Of a DNA stretch of 64,000 nt, positions 22,736 through 33,963 are shown piece by piece. Every line of letters begins with the position of its first letter. Within the stretch, counting starts at the first letter, position 1. Below the pieces are notes generated by a model. It ran no database searches, had not been told where the DNA came from, and saw only the letters and a program-made list of their open reading frames with translations. The translations under genes were made by a program, and so were the position numbers. The stretch is from Dacryopinax spathularia (taxonomy: Eukaryota > Basidiomycota > Dacrymycetes > Dacrymycetales > Dacrymycetaceae). The stretch lies in contig JBBPFI010000018.1 in NCBI GenBank assembly GCA_037974965.1, forward strand, positions 682,001-746,000, written 5' to 3'.

Positions 22736-24786
22736 TCAAAAGTCTGCCTCATCCGCATTCAACAGCAAAGTCTCGACAAACTCCACCGCCCCAAGCAAAT
22801 TACTGACCCCAATCCACTCATTCACCCCATGCCCACCACCCATCATCTCCGGCCTGAAATGCGCATACCTAAAAACATGCGGCGACAGCCTCTGATACCG
22901 ATAGGCGTCTGTCGCCCCGCCCGCAGGGAGAGGGGCGAGGTGCAGCTTACGCTCTTCTTCTGCCGCAGATGCGAGTTCCGTAGAGTGTGGGAAACCGTCC
23001 GTGCGCGAGTAGACGGCTTGGATCGTCCCTCCCAGTAGATCCCAGACTGCACCTTTGGTAGGCGAGGCGGCGGAGGGGTCGCGGCCTGTGCCGTAGGGGT
23101 CGTCCAGCTCCAGAGAGGGTGAGTTCGCACTGCCGGGGATGATAGACCTGCCAAAGGCGGTAAACGAGAGGTTGTACCTCCCTGCCTCCGGGGTGAGGAG
23201 GTCGATCAGTCGGTTTTCCACCTCGAACACCGATCTGCCGCCGTCCCCCGTTAGTAGCTCACAACATAGGGAGGAAACGCAAGCACGCACGAATCAACAT
23301 TAATCCTATGATTAATAATCGCCATCGCCTGCTGCGGAAGCTGGTTCGACTTGACCCCCGCATGAAACACATCCACCGCCTGCGTAGTGCGCATAAGGAC
23401 CTCATTAGGCGCAAGATGGTTATCCTTCTCCAGTCCGCTCTCGGCGAACCATCTCTCGACCGCTCTCAGGGCCGGTTCGCTCGTCCTGCTCCTCTTTATC
23501 AGCCCCCGCGCGGTGGGGTCGAGCTTGGGGGAATGTTCGGCCAGACATTGGAGACATTGGAAGAGCGGGTTTTTGCGCGTTAGCTCGTGGGGAGGTGGGT
23601 TATCCTCGATAGTCCGGATAAGGGAGGAAAGGATCCCAATGCTCGTATGTGCCGGCGGGAGCGCGCTGTGTCCCCCCGCAGTGCGGACCGTCAGGCGGAC
23701 ATCCAAGTATCCTTTTTCGGAGGTAGAGGGAACGGCGTACATCGACCCGAGGAGGTTCATGTACCCCGTGCCTTCGTCGATCACGAATGCTAGTGAGGAG
23801 GGGCCGTACCGGGAGAGGAGGTGGTCGGCCAGCTTGTACGCTCCGCGGAAGCCTATCGTCTCTTCGTCGAAGCCGAACGAGAGGAGGATCGTGCGTTTGG
23901 GAGTGAAGCCGTGTGCGATGAGGGATTCGAGGGCGACCATTATGGATGCTGGGCGGCGAGGATCAGGAAATCAAGTTGTGCAGGAGTGTGGAGCGAGGAG
24001 AGCGTACTGATGCTCGCTTTGTCGTCCACTGCGCCTCTGCCCCAGATACGTGTCCCATCAAAACTTCCTGAGAAAGGTGGGTATTCCCACTCCTCTAGTG
24101 TCTCGTTGGCCACGGGGACCGTATCTATACCATCGGGGTCAGCTTGTCCGGGCAAGAACGAGATAGAATAGGACGGCACACCTTGATGACCGGTCAACAG
24201 TACAGGCTTAAGGCTCTCATCGCTACCCTGCCAAGTATACAGCAGCCCATACGCATTAACCGTCTCCTTCTTCAGCGTCTTATGCCTTCCCCACCCCGTC
24301 AGCATCCGCCCCACCCAGCACAACACGACAAAGAACGCACACAAGCGGCCAAGATCTCTCCAAATACTCATGATACCTCCCAAACTTCTCCCATTTGGGA
24401 TCTTCACCCACTTCGCCCATCCCATCCTCCGTAAATGTCGGTATCTGGACCGCGCCGCTATGCAGGTATGCTGTGCGGTTGTAGAACTCCGGTTTGGCGA
24501 GCTCGGCCTGTAGTTTGGGTAGGAAGGGGGAGGAGGGGTGGAGAGGCGGGATCCAGGGACATGCTGGTTCTTCTTTTGCTTGTGTCCAGGGGAAGGGAGA
24601 GGTGGGAGGGAAGAGGGCACGGGAGGAGGAGAAGAGGTCGTATTTGTAGTGAAGCAGACTGAGGCTCAGGACGAGTAGGACGACTCGGACGACGTTCTGG
24701 ACGCGCTCGCGTCGCTGCTCACGGCTCGAGCCGTTCGATGAGGCCGACGGCGATGGGAGTCCTTCATCGAAAGCCTGCTTCTCCAT
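22736..24786 (-). CDS. M20 metallopeptidase, carboxypeptidase S-like, copy 2
   Basis: A 607-residue paralogue of the M20 gene at 17539-19640, with the same topology. Exons: 24786-24341, 24285-24182, 24124-24008, 23948-23291, 23234-22736. The start at MEKQAFDEG aligns with MEKYDKYDS of copy 1. One transmembrane segment (VVRVVLLVLSLSLLHY) precedes the lumenal catalytic part. Zinc and catalytic motifs are intact: GHQDTVPV, GRGAVDDK, FDEETIG and GHGVNEW. Introns are partly shared with copy 1, but copy 2 has an extra one after GHQ and another after DDKASI. Its stop lies about 100 bp from that of the UDP-glycosyltransferase (convergent). Vacuolar carboxypeptidase or N-acyl-amino-acid metabolism are both possible. 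Confidence 0.9.
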
Positions 24787-25491
24787 GTTCGAGCTCAGCT
24801 GGTGGTCGTCGTTGACCAGCAGGAAGAGTGCTTTCGAGGCCGCTCCATATCCGACGCTCGAAGCCAAAGATGCGCGTGGAGCACTTCGTTCGAAGCTGTC
24901 GGCGATGAGAACGATTCAGTCGCCTCGGAGATGCCCGATCATCAATGCACTCGCCAGAAGCCGCTATATGAAACAGTCGTTTCCCATCAATATCTTCGAG
25001 CCTCGTTGGTGCGATGCAATATTATGATTGCCCGGGAGACACGAAGGCAATATGCACATGTGCAGGAGCGCGATCAACTCTCGCACAGAAGCAAGTCGTC
25101 GTAGGTAGCATGGTCATCACACCACCTAATCATTACACCCCCACACCACTACACTAAACTACATCTCAAAATACTACACTACCATACTAATGCAGTTGCA
25201 CATATACGATGATGATGAGCGTTGCACACAAACAGAACGATATACTACTTTTCCCCCTTCCCTCGCACTCAGTACAGACAGGGGTGGGGCTCGTGAGAGG
25301 TCATAAAAGAGCATAATGATAGCGCCAGCTGCCTGAGCGGCGCGGCATGCAAAGGGAAAGAAATGCGAAGGGGTGACGTGTATGCCCAATGAAAAGAAAA
25401 AAGAAGTGGAATAGAGAGTGATAAGATATCATGTGAGAACGAGAGTTGAAAGTACAGAGCGGAGGAGGGAAGGATGAGGGAGGCGGGGGGA
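24787..25491. other. Intergenic spacer downstream of the DUF3759 gene
   Basis: Contains the promoter of M20 copy 2 and the 3' flank of the gene ending at 25492, including an A/C-rich stretch with many ACTAC words near 25130-25190. No gene recognised. Confidence 0.4.
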
Positions 25492-28270
25492 TCAATGTCC
25501 CTCCACAAAATCCCTCTTTATGAGCTTTCCGCGCTTTGCCTCTTCTTCCCTGAGGCGGGACATATCGTCTTCATGGCCCCCATGTCCGTGATGCGCCTGT
25601 CCTTGAGGATGCGCATACCCCGGCTGCTGCTGCTGACCGCCGCTAGCACGCTGCCCCTGCTGCGGATACTGCTGATACTGCGTACTCCCCGGTCTGCCCA
25701 TCTGCTTCCAAGGCGAGTTCTCAGGCGGGACAAAGAGCGTAATAGGCGGCTGTCTGCCCGATGCCGACATACTCGATCTCCTGCTGTTGCCCGAGGCGGA
25801 CGTAGAAGCAGCAGTAGTAGGCGGAGGAGGGGCGCGCAATTGCCCGCTGGGTTGAGCGGGAGGGGAATGTTCCCTCGGTGCTTGTCCTTGCTGTCCTTGT
25901 GCGTAGGACGGAGAAGAGCCAGTGTCGGGGTACCGCTCTTGTACGAGCTTGTCCGCCCGACTCCCAGCGTCCCGCTTCGCACGCTGTTTGTCCAGCCAAT
26001 CCAGACCCTTCGTCTCCACCAGCCTGTCCACTTCCGCAGCCGCGATAGCAGCGAGTATCTCCTTCGCAAGCGAATGTCTTGGTTGCTGGCCTTGTTGCCG
26101 GAGATGATCTTCCCAGATACGCATCGCTGCGAATCCTGCGGCGGCGGCGATTACTGTATCACCTGGTCAGTATTTCTGAAAGAAGAGAGCAGAGAAAGCG
26201 GGACGCACTCTCGTATGTCAGATGAGGCCTATGTTCTCCCCCTGCCGTAGCTGTAGCGCGCACGTTCCCCATCTGCCCTCCCTGCTGCGGTTGACCGTAA
26301 ACGAGCGCATAATCCCTCTCGCTCTCGCTATACAGTCTGCTCCTCGTTTGCGCCCCACCCGCCCCTGCACCTCCAGCAGCCGCATGCCCAGCACTAGCAG
26401 GAGCGACGGCGGCGACACGAGACCGGGAATGGACTTCCGTATCCGTCTCTGCGCCTCGGACGCTCCTCCCGCTCGTTGTGCTCGGTAACGAGTACGTAGA
26501 CCGTGCAACAGAGGCAGGGGCGCTTTGAGTGTACCCTACCCCTCCTACTTGTTGGGCGGGGTGTGCTTGGGCTGAAGGCGGGCGGTAGGGGTTGGGGACG
26601 TCATAGACGACGGGACGTTGAGGGTAAGCGGGTTCGGGTCCGCGGTACTGCGAGCCTAAGCTTGCGTTCGATGCTGGGGCGGGAGGGGCCGAGGCGACTG
26701 CTTGCTGATGCTGGTGGGGGAGGGGGACGACCACCGGCTGAGAAGCGCGGACAGGGACGGACTGAGGTGCGGGAGGGGGCATCGCTTGTACAGGCTGAGC
26801 GGCCGGTTGAGGCTGAGGCTGAGGCGGTTGGACGGCCCTAGCCCGAGTGGGGGCAGCACCGGGGGCGTACTGCGGTTCAGGCCTGACGATGTCGACCAAC
26901 ATACCCTGTCCTTGGCCTGCGCGGGGCTGAGTCTGGAGCGTAATACCCCGTTGTCGTTGTTGTTGCTGTTGTTGCTGTTGAGCAGAAGGAAGGACAACAG
27001 TCGCCCGAGCCTGCTGCGCCCCGCTGGCAGCAACGTGCGCCGGACCCGGAGCGCCGGTCGGAGCCGTATTCCCGCCCACGGCAGCATGACCAGCGTCTCG
27101 CATCCTCACGTCCCCCTGCCCGTCCCTCTCAGCCCAGTACTGACCTCCCCACCCCCCTTGCACTCCGGGCCCTCGAGGCGTATCGGGCGACTCCTCCGGC
27201 TCGGCATTAACGACCCTTAACCTCCCTACTCTCTCCTCCTCTCTCCCAAAGCGATGTACAGATCCCTGGGCGAACCGGAGTTCTACTGGCGAACCCGTAT
27301 CCTCTTCCGCTCCTCCTCCTTGTCTCCTAGGCGGAGGCTGCAGAGGGACTTGTAAGGGGGCAGGAGCGGGTTTGCGGCCGAACGACCATGCTCTCCTCCT
27401 TGGCTGGTTGGGCTGGGTTGTGGGAGGTGAAGAGGAAGAGGAAGGGTGGATCTGGTCGACTGAAGGGGAGGGAGCGTGCTTTTTTCGGAGGACGCGGTGC
27501 CCATGAAAGGCGGAGAGGAAGGGACCTCGCCAGGGGTGGGGTTCGGGGTCTGCCACCACAGCTACTGGCTGGGTTGGTTGAGTGGGTTGGGGAGGTTGGG
27601 CGGGAGGGGCAGAGGGTGGGCGAGCGGGGCGGGAAGACATGCTTGGGAAGGGCTGGGCTTGCGGTTGTGCGCCGGCCGAGGAGGGGCGTGCGACACGGGG
27701 TTGAGTAGTGGGTGGGAGAGCCGAGCGCGTCTGTACTTGCTGCTGCTGCGGACGTGGTACTCCAGCGTTCATAGGCACGAACACTGGCTGTTGCTGTTGC
27801 TGCTGCTGCTGCTGCTGAGCGGACAGGGGAGGGGGCATCACCGGCCGCACAGGTCGACGCGTAGGCGGACCAACAGGACCTGCACTATCTCTCCTCTCCC
27901 TCTTCCCTTGTACGGTCGGCGGCCCTTGCTGGGCCGCACCGGCAGACACCCGCCTTTCGCGCGAATACCAGCTGCTCCCGCCTGCTTGGGTTGCTGCTTG
28001 CGGTTGTTGTTGTGCCGGAAGTTGTTGTTGGTGCAGCTGTTGAACCTCCCTCGGCCTCTCCTCCGCCGGCACCGCATACACCCTCACCCCTAGCCCTCCC
28101 TGCCCCTGCATCTGCGCTTGCAGCTGCTTTGACTGCTGTGAAGAAGGAGCCGGGAAATTGCGTAACTCTGCCATGGTTGGGTAGCGCCCTGGGCCCATCG
28201 TGCCTAGGTCTATGGGGGGGAGGGTGGTGAGTGATCGGACTGGGGCGGGGGCGAAGAGTGTTGGGGCCAT
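25492..28270 (-). CDS. Large Gln/Pro-rich protein with C-terminal DUF3759 (CipC-like) domain
   Basis: A 907-residue protein from two exons, 28270-26209 and 26153-25492. Exon 1 is almost wholly disordered: Pro, Gln, Ala and Arg-rich, with poly-Gln runs coded near 27784-27816 and 26950-26985. The domain spans the intron: HLTYE in exon 1, then IIAAAAGFAAMRIWEDHL, HSLAKEILAAIAAAEVDRL, and ETKGLDWLDKQRAKRDA. These are the hallmarks of DUF3759, known from CipC, a small fungal protein induced by concanamycin. CipC proteins are usually little more than 100 residues, so a 680-residue N-terminal extension is odd. A second disordered tail follows. No signal or membrane segment. Possibly a regulator or condensate-forming protein; function unknown. 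Confidence 0.85.
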
Positions 28271-29007
28271 TTGCTTCTGCTTTCGGTTGGGTGGGGAGGG
28301 TTGTCGCGGTGGTTGTTGAGGCCAGAGTTCAGTCGAGGTCGAATTGAGTAGATAGCAGAGCAGAGCAGAGTAGAGTAGGAGGGAGGGGGAGACGAGTGTT
28401 GGGGTATGAGAGATGTTGAGTGAAGCACGAAATGCGCGTTGCGGTGGTAATGTTCAATAGGATAGGGGATCGAAGCCGGGAAAGTATGGATAGAGTGGAG
28501 CAGGTGATGCGCGTGGCGTCTATCCGGTCTTCGTCGCTCGGGAAACGGCTGCTGATGCCTGCCTTGCCTTGCTTGACTTGCAGCTCGTACTCGTTGTAGC
28601 AGTAGCGGTTGGTGGTACAATTGAGAGAGGAGTGTGGTCGAGTTGCAGATATTACAGTTAGTTGGGAAGCGCGTCGGGTCGGGTCGTCAACCCCTTCGTG
28701 CGGCAGAATCAATGGAAATTTCGAACGCGTCGTACAGTCCTCGCTTTGGCTGTGTCCTTCCTATTCGGGCGCAGGCGCGGGTTCTCGATTTGGCCGGTCG
28801 GGACGTTCTGGAGTGTTCGTGATCCTTTGATCTCGTTGATCGTCGATACCGGTTGGGTCGCTGCTGCGCGCGGTGGTTGATGACTGGAATACAGGAATCG
28901 AACAGAATTGCTTGTGTGGGCTGGAAGAGGAAGAGGGGGTGTGCAACCCGAAGAGCGAGCGACCGGTGCGTGCAGTGCGCCGTGTGTGTGAGGGAGAGGG
29001 AATAGTA
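28271..29007. other. Upstream region of the DUF3759 gene
   Basis: GA/CT-rich 5' flank of the gene starting at 28270. No coding region seen; it ends at the foldback element. Confidence 0.4.
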
Positions 29008-29082
29008 TGAGGTGATTTATGGGACAAAATGCGGAGCTCAGCGGACTTCACTCGATTTGCACTCGCTTTTGACTCCATTTTC
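29008..29082 (+). repeat. Left terminal inverted repeat of the foldback element
   Basis: 75 bp, reverse complement of 29364-29438. Confidence 0.9.
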
Positions 29083-29363
29083 ATTCCTGTTGTACTCCTC
29101 ATTCCGATTTCACTCCCTATTCACTCCTTAAGCACTGTTCACTCTGTTTACACTTGCTTCCCGCTCTGTTTTCACTCCTTAGGCGTTCCATAATCACTAC
29201 GTTGTCACTCTAAAACCACTGTAATTTTGTTGTATTATCAAGTCTCACTCCCTCGAGTGAAAATAGAGTGCAAACGGAGTGAGCTAGAGAGTGAGGACGG
29301 AATGGAGGGAGTGAGTAGGGAGTGAGTAGGGAGTGGAATCGGAATGAGGAGTGCAACGGGAAC

Positions 29364-29438
29364 GAAAATGGAGTCAAAAGCGAGTGCAAATCGAGTGAAG
29401 TCCGCTGAGCTCCGCATTTTGTCCCATAAATCACCTCA
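29364..29438 (-). repeat. Right terminal inverted repeat of the foldback element
   Basis: 75 bp, reverse complement of 29008-29082. Confidence 0.9.
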
Positions 29439-31072
29439 TAGAATAGGGGTCGCAGTCCGCGCTAGAAGCACTCCAAGCGTCGGAGGTTTCGCCACGCCGT
29501 TGTTGGGCTGAAATTGAGGGTCGGGAAGCGCACCGCCCTTTCTTTCTCTCTCTTGGCTGAGTGTACAGCGGGCGTTGGCTGGCCGACTGGCGGGGGTGGG
29601 AGGGTGGTAAGATATATGTTTGGCTGCTTGCGGCGTGCGGAAGGAAGCGAGCGCGAGGAGGACGCGTTGTGCCCTCTTCAGAAGATGAGATGAAAAGGCT
29701 AGCTTGCCCGATCTGGTATGTCGCTAGCAGGGCTTGGCTGACTCGGCCTGGACGTGTCTCGGTCTGCTTCAAAATCCCTCTTCTCTCCGCAGTCGGCTCG
29801 TAAACCCAACCAACGTAGAGACAAGATGTACACAAGACAGAGAGAGAGACAGATGAGACGAAACAGAAAAGCGCTTGCACAGCTAGCTGCTCCACAGCAT
29901 CCCCGCTCCTCTAAAAGGTCTTTTGTAATGCTCCCCTGTTGTCCGCGTCCACATCCCAACCCTCAGCTGAAGGCCGACTGACTCAAGGGGCGCGTCACAT
30001 GCTCCACTCCCTCCTCCCTAATACACCTCAGCTCAGGGTCGCTACCGGAGCTCATTTCGCCGGGTTGGATCCGTGACGTCAACCCTCTCTCCAAAAATAT
30101 TTCGGGCATCACATCCCTCGAGCAGGCAGAGTGGAGCATAACATCCAATATGAGGTCAATGATGTTCATCAACCCTCGTCAATACGCACAACCATCCCCC
30201 ACTACCTCACTCTCCAACAAGCACAACTGCTGTACTGTAGCGACGATGATTCTAGGCGGGGGAGCTTACGAATCCCGCACGCGCGCACGCGCGATCAAAT
30301 TCTCATTCCCTAACGCGACGGTCTACGATCGACCCCTTGCCAGGGAAACGTCCGAAACCGATCAGGCACCGCCCGCTCTTCCTTCTTTCACTCGTCGATC
30401 AGTTTGTTGGCTGGTTCCTGCTCTTCCTATTGGATGATGCGGCATGAGCGGGCAACGATCAAACTGATCAACACGGAGCGATGATCAGTCGGCCGATCAT
30501 TTGCTTTGAGAGCGGGGTCTGGGCCTCGCTGTGATGGGAGAAGTGTCTCGGGATCACGTGTCTCCTTACTCTTGGTCTGGGCGGTAGGTCGCTTCCTCCT
30601 CCCCGGCTTGTATGCAAGCCTGCTTCTTCAGGCATGCGTCCTTCCTCTGTAGGGCGGTACTTTCCCGATTTGTTAGCGTGCTGGCTGGGAACGGCGATCT
30701 TCATGCTCGACCCGTTGAGAGGTGTGTCTGAGATCTCTCCGAGGGGGCGGGATCGCCCATGTGACTTGCTGCTTGCAAGTTCCAACTCCGGTCAGATTCA
30801 CTCCGGCTAAGAAAGGAGATCGACAGTACTCCGCGCAAGACGGGGGAAGGGAATCGCTCTATCTCTGCTATCTGGCTCTTCTCTGGGTTTGGACATTTGT
30901 TCTGGGATGTGTGGTCGGTCTTTACCCAAAAGGGACGCGCGTGACCAACAGAGCTTCCTACTACTCAAGTCCCTCCTTGCAGCAACTGGAACACTCATCT
31001 GCGTAGCCTTCCATTGGTATCTTCTATTGGTATGAGAGGCAACCAAGGTATGTTCGAACATCCAACACCGAC
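29439..31072. other. Long intergenic stretch without a recognised gene
   Basis: Open frames here look random: no family motif, no signal peptide, no consistent codon use. Between about 30340 and 30505 there are several GATCA words, including an inverted pair of GATCAGTTTG, and an alternating CG/CA tract near 30280-30295. I call no gene. Confidence 0.4.
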
Positions 31073-32218
31073 CTATGTCGCAAGCAGATCCTTCATCATC
31101 TGCCACACAGCAAAAGAGATCCCATAAGTCGGAACCTGTTTAACCAGTCCCAGCCCCAAACCCGCATAAAACCCCCTCACCCCTCTAGCATAAAACACTT
31201 CTCGCATAGTCGTCCAAGCGCTAAAGAAGTACGTTCTTCTTTGGGCAGAGATGCGGGGCGTGGAAGCTTGCTGGACTCTTCGGATCACTTCGAGGGGGTA
31301 GGTTATGATTTTCGCTAGTGCTCCTGCTGAGCCTCCGATGGTGGCGTGGATGAGAGGTTTGTTCGTTTTCTGGAACTCGGGCGGAAAGTTCGAGCGGGTC
31401 CAGGCGTTGCCCGCGTCCCAGAGGAGGAAGAGCAGGCCTCGATATGTCACTGTACCGAGGAGAGAGACTGGCAGGCCTCGGTAGAAGTTCGCTAGGCGCG
31501 GAAGGGTTGAGGAGTTGGTAGACTCGGAGTAGATGTTCTGGATTGTGGGCCAGATCCGGGGTGGCGTACCGTCCTTGGTGGCCATTCGTACGCGCAGCAG
31601 CTCTAGCGGGTATGTGACTGGGAGGGTAAGCAGCGCTATATCATCCCTTGTGCGCTCAGAGATCGATTTGGGTAGTGCGGTAGGAAGAGAGCCCACCTGC
31701 CAAGCTACCATTCAGCGCCCACTGGATAGGTGTTCCTTTCCACTCGTTCGGTACGACGATCTACAGCGCTCCGCTCCTTAGACGTTTCTTAGGCCATTGC
31801 TGCGTGTGAGAGGCATACCGGCCGAAGTGCATCGTATATCCCATGAAAGACGGCGCTGTACGGCAGCACCCGCGCGAGGGCCATCGAATGACCTTGATAT
31901 AGCCCGCGGATGCCATGTTGTCGCCAGATGCTCCTTAGTACATTTAGTATTCTACTGGTAAATCCTGGCCTCTTATATCAGGTAGGAGACAGAAAGCGAT
32001 CGTGAGAGCTTACGGCCATTGCGTTGCGCTACGAGAGGATGCGAGGTTTGGAGGAGGATGACGATCCGGTCTAGGGGCGCAACCGCGGTCTTAGCCTGTA
32101 CCGACACCGGAGGACGGTGAACGTCAGCGCCTTTCTGATCAAAGACCGTACGCACGATCCCACCAGCTACCGCACCAGCAACCAAGGATTTCCAAACAGG
32201 CAGGTCACCTCGGCCCAT
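31073..32218 (-). CDS. Mitochondrial carrier family (SLC25) protein, LEU5/SLC25A42-like
   Basis: A 305-residue inner-membrane carrier with three repeats. Exons: 32218-32156, 32095-32014, 31964-31819, 31760-31697, 31635-31073. The first intron is a multiple of three, but removing it gives the canonical AGGIAKTAVAPLDRI. Signature motifs are APLDRIVIL (repeat 1), TYPLELLRVRM (repeat 2) and TYPLEVIRR (repeat 3), with GLYQGHSMALARVLPY, RGLPVSLLGTVTYRG and GFYAGLGLGLVKQVP. The fourth intron is placed so that GSLAALLTLPVTYPL keeps family spacing. Similarity seems closest to the CoA/adenine-nucleotide carriers (LEU5, SLC25A42/A16), but the substrate cannot be fixed from sequence alone. Confidence 0.9.
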
Positions 32219-33963
32219 ATTCGGGCACCGAGGTTAGGCGGCAAGAAAGGAAAACAAGAGTCAGGCACAACAGGCGGCTGAGAGCCAAATATTTGCTTCC
32301 TTCTACGGCTTCAACCGAACCACTCTGCGAAGAAGGAAACACCCTGACGACTACCGACGATCCTCCTGTCGATCTCCCTCCGAGATCTAACCAGAAGTTC
32401 GGAACGGTCGTCTTAAGAAGAGGAACCGGCGAACAATACCGCCACTCTTGCCAGCAAACCTCGTTTCCACCGATCCTCGGAGGATCGCTGCCAGGGGAAT
32501 TGAATTCGGCTCTGTCTCGGCCTTCTCGAGTGCTCCTTCTGCCGGAGCCTACTCAGGGTTTTGGTTCAGTTCGCTTCTGTCTTTCTCTGAGCTAAATGTC
32601 GGGGAGTTTATCTGCCGGCGAGTTGCTGGCGATCGTAGCAGTGATCAGGCCGGCTTGTCGCTCGGAGTGTGCATCGCACTGGACGGTTCAAGTGCTAGAC
32701 TAGGTTTACCCAGAACAATCTACATCCACGCATCAAGATCCGCAAGAAAGATAACTCGAAAGTCGAGCATTAGCAGGAGATGATTGTCTAGCTCAACTCC
32801 CCTCAGAACAACCCGCAACGGCCGGACGTGCATAGGACATCGAGCCCACAGCGACGCTGAAGACATATCTCGCGCACGACTATTAGTGGTCAGGAGCCTT
32901 GGCGACGTCAGAGTGCACTCGTTCTAGAGCTGATGCTTGACCGCCGGGTGCTCTTGCTGAAGCTCCAACTCGCTGTTGGAATGACTGTTCGATATTGACG
33001 CACAGCGAAGGAACGATCGCCTGTCTCAGCTCAGCTGCCATTGATCTGGCTGCATCGCCGCCCACTGAACGTGATCATCCTGCAAGTCAAGAGCTCGACC
33101 TTCAAGGACAGTACAAGGACAGTCCTTTTGTGGCTTGTGCTATGTCCTCAGCGAGACATGAACCGTACTTCCGAAATGTACTGGACGGGAGGACACCGGA
33201 TACGTCCACGTGCTTTATTTGCGGGGCGGGCGTTTGTCAGTCAAGTCAGCGAGCAGAAGTGTCGAAATCGTGTTAGGCTATCAGCCTTCATTCGATTCAA
33301 TGCATTCCCAGACAGTGATGGAGATGTTCCGTCCCGGACCGCGACAGCTGTCCGGCGGTACTTATCCTAATTGTCCGGATCCAAAAATAGCTTCTGACAC
33401 CATGATTAGGGATCATGGGCGCCAATCATGTACGCCTTCATCAACGACTACAATGTGCACTTGCCAAGAGTTCTCCTCTGCTCCAGTCATTCTCGGATGA
33501 ACGTGGTACGACACCGTGCTGTACTGTGCTGCTGAAACGCCATTATAAACGCGACGATGACCAACGTGCTACGATGTCATGAAGACACGGCGTAATCTAT
33601 GCGGAGGCATTCAAACCCGAAGTGGAGGTCCGTATCGATTCCATCTGATCAGCTCATTGTCCCTCGAACACGTTCTCTTACTACGCGCATGGTGTTCTGC
33701 TCGCACTTGCGGACATCGGAGCATCTGGCAACATGACCGCCAACCCGGGGTGCAAGAAGGAGACACATTGAGGACGTTGTGCATGCGGATGTCTCACATT
33801 TCTCAGGAACGATGAGGCGCCCGTGGTTGACAGTCGGTGCCGGCAGCCGGACATGTCATGTGCACCGTCCTGCTGCCTTTTGTTTCCCATGCTCTGCGGG
33901 CTATAAAGGAGACGTGACCGTGCTTTCCATAGCGCTCGCGACAGTTCGCCGCATCTCTTGGAC
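32219..33963. other. Long intergenic stretch upstream of lipase 1
   Basis: 1.7 kb between the divergent carrier and lipase genes. No family-like frame or repeat recognised; the lipase TATA box lies at its right end. Confidence 0.4.
33902..33907 (+). promoter_or_regulatory. TATA box of lipase 1
   Basis: TATAAA lies 62 bp upstream of the ATG at 33964. Confidence 0.65.

Larger units (their letters stand above)
29008..29438. mobile_element. MITE / foldback DNA element with long terminal inverted repeats
   Basis: A 431-bp element with 75-bp inverted repeats that match perfectly by eye. Similarity continues less perfectly for about 50 bp inward. Its ends are TGAGGTGATTTATGGG on the left and the complement on the right. 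A TA dinucleotide flanks both ends, consistent with a TA target duplication, as in Tc1/mariner or PIF/Harbinger-derived MITEs. The interior is built from many CACTC/GAGTG words and has no coding capacity. The superfamily is inferred only from the TA duplication. Confidence 0.85.

Noticed and set aside
27388-28093. Plus-strand frames opposite the DUF3759 gene.
   Set aside because: They arise from the CTG/GCT-rich complement of poly-Gln and Pro codons.
29431-29895. A 154-codon minus-strand frame next to the foldback element, with a hydrophobic start.
   Set aside because: It overlaps the element's end, shows no family motif and has random-looking composition. Not called as a gene.
30280-30505. 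Alternating CG/CA tract and a cluster of GATCA words with a 10-bp inverted pair.
   Set aside because: The arms are too short and imperfect to claim a regulatory site or transposon; could be chance in a GC-rich spacer.
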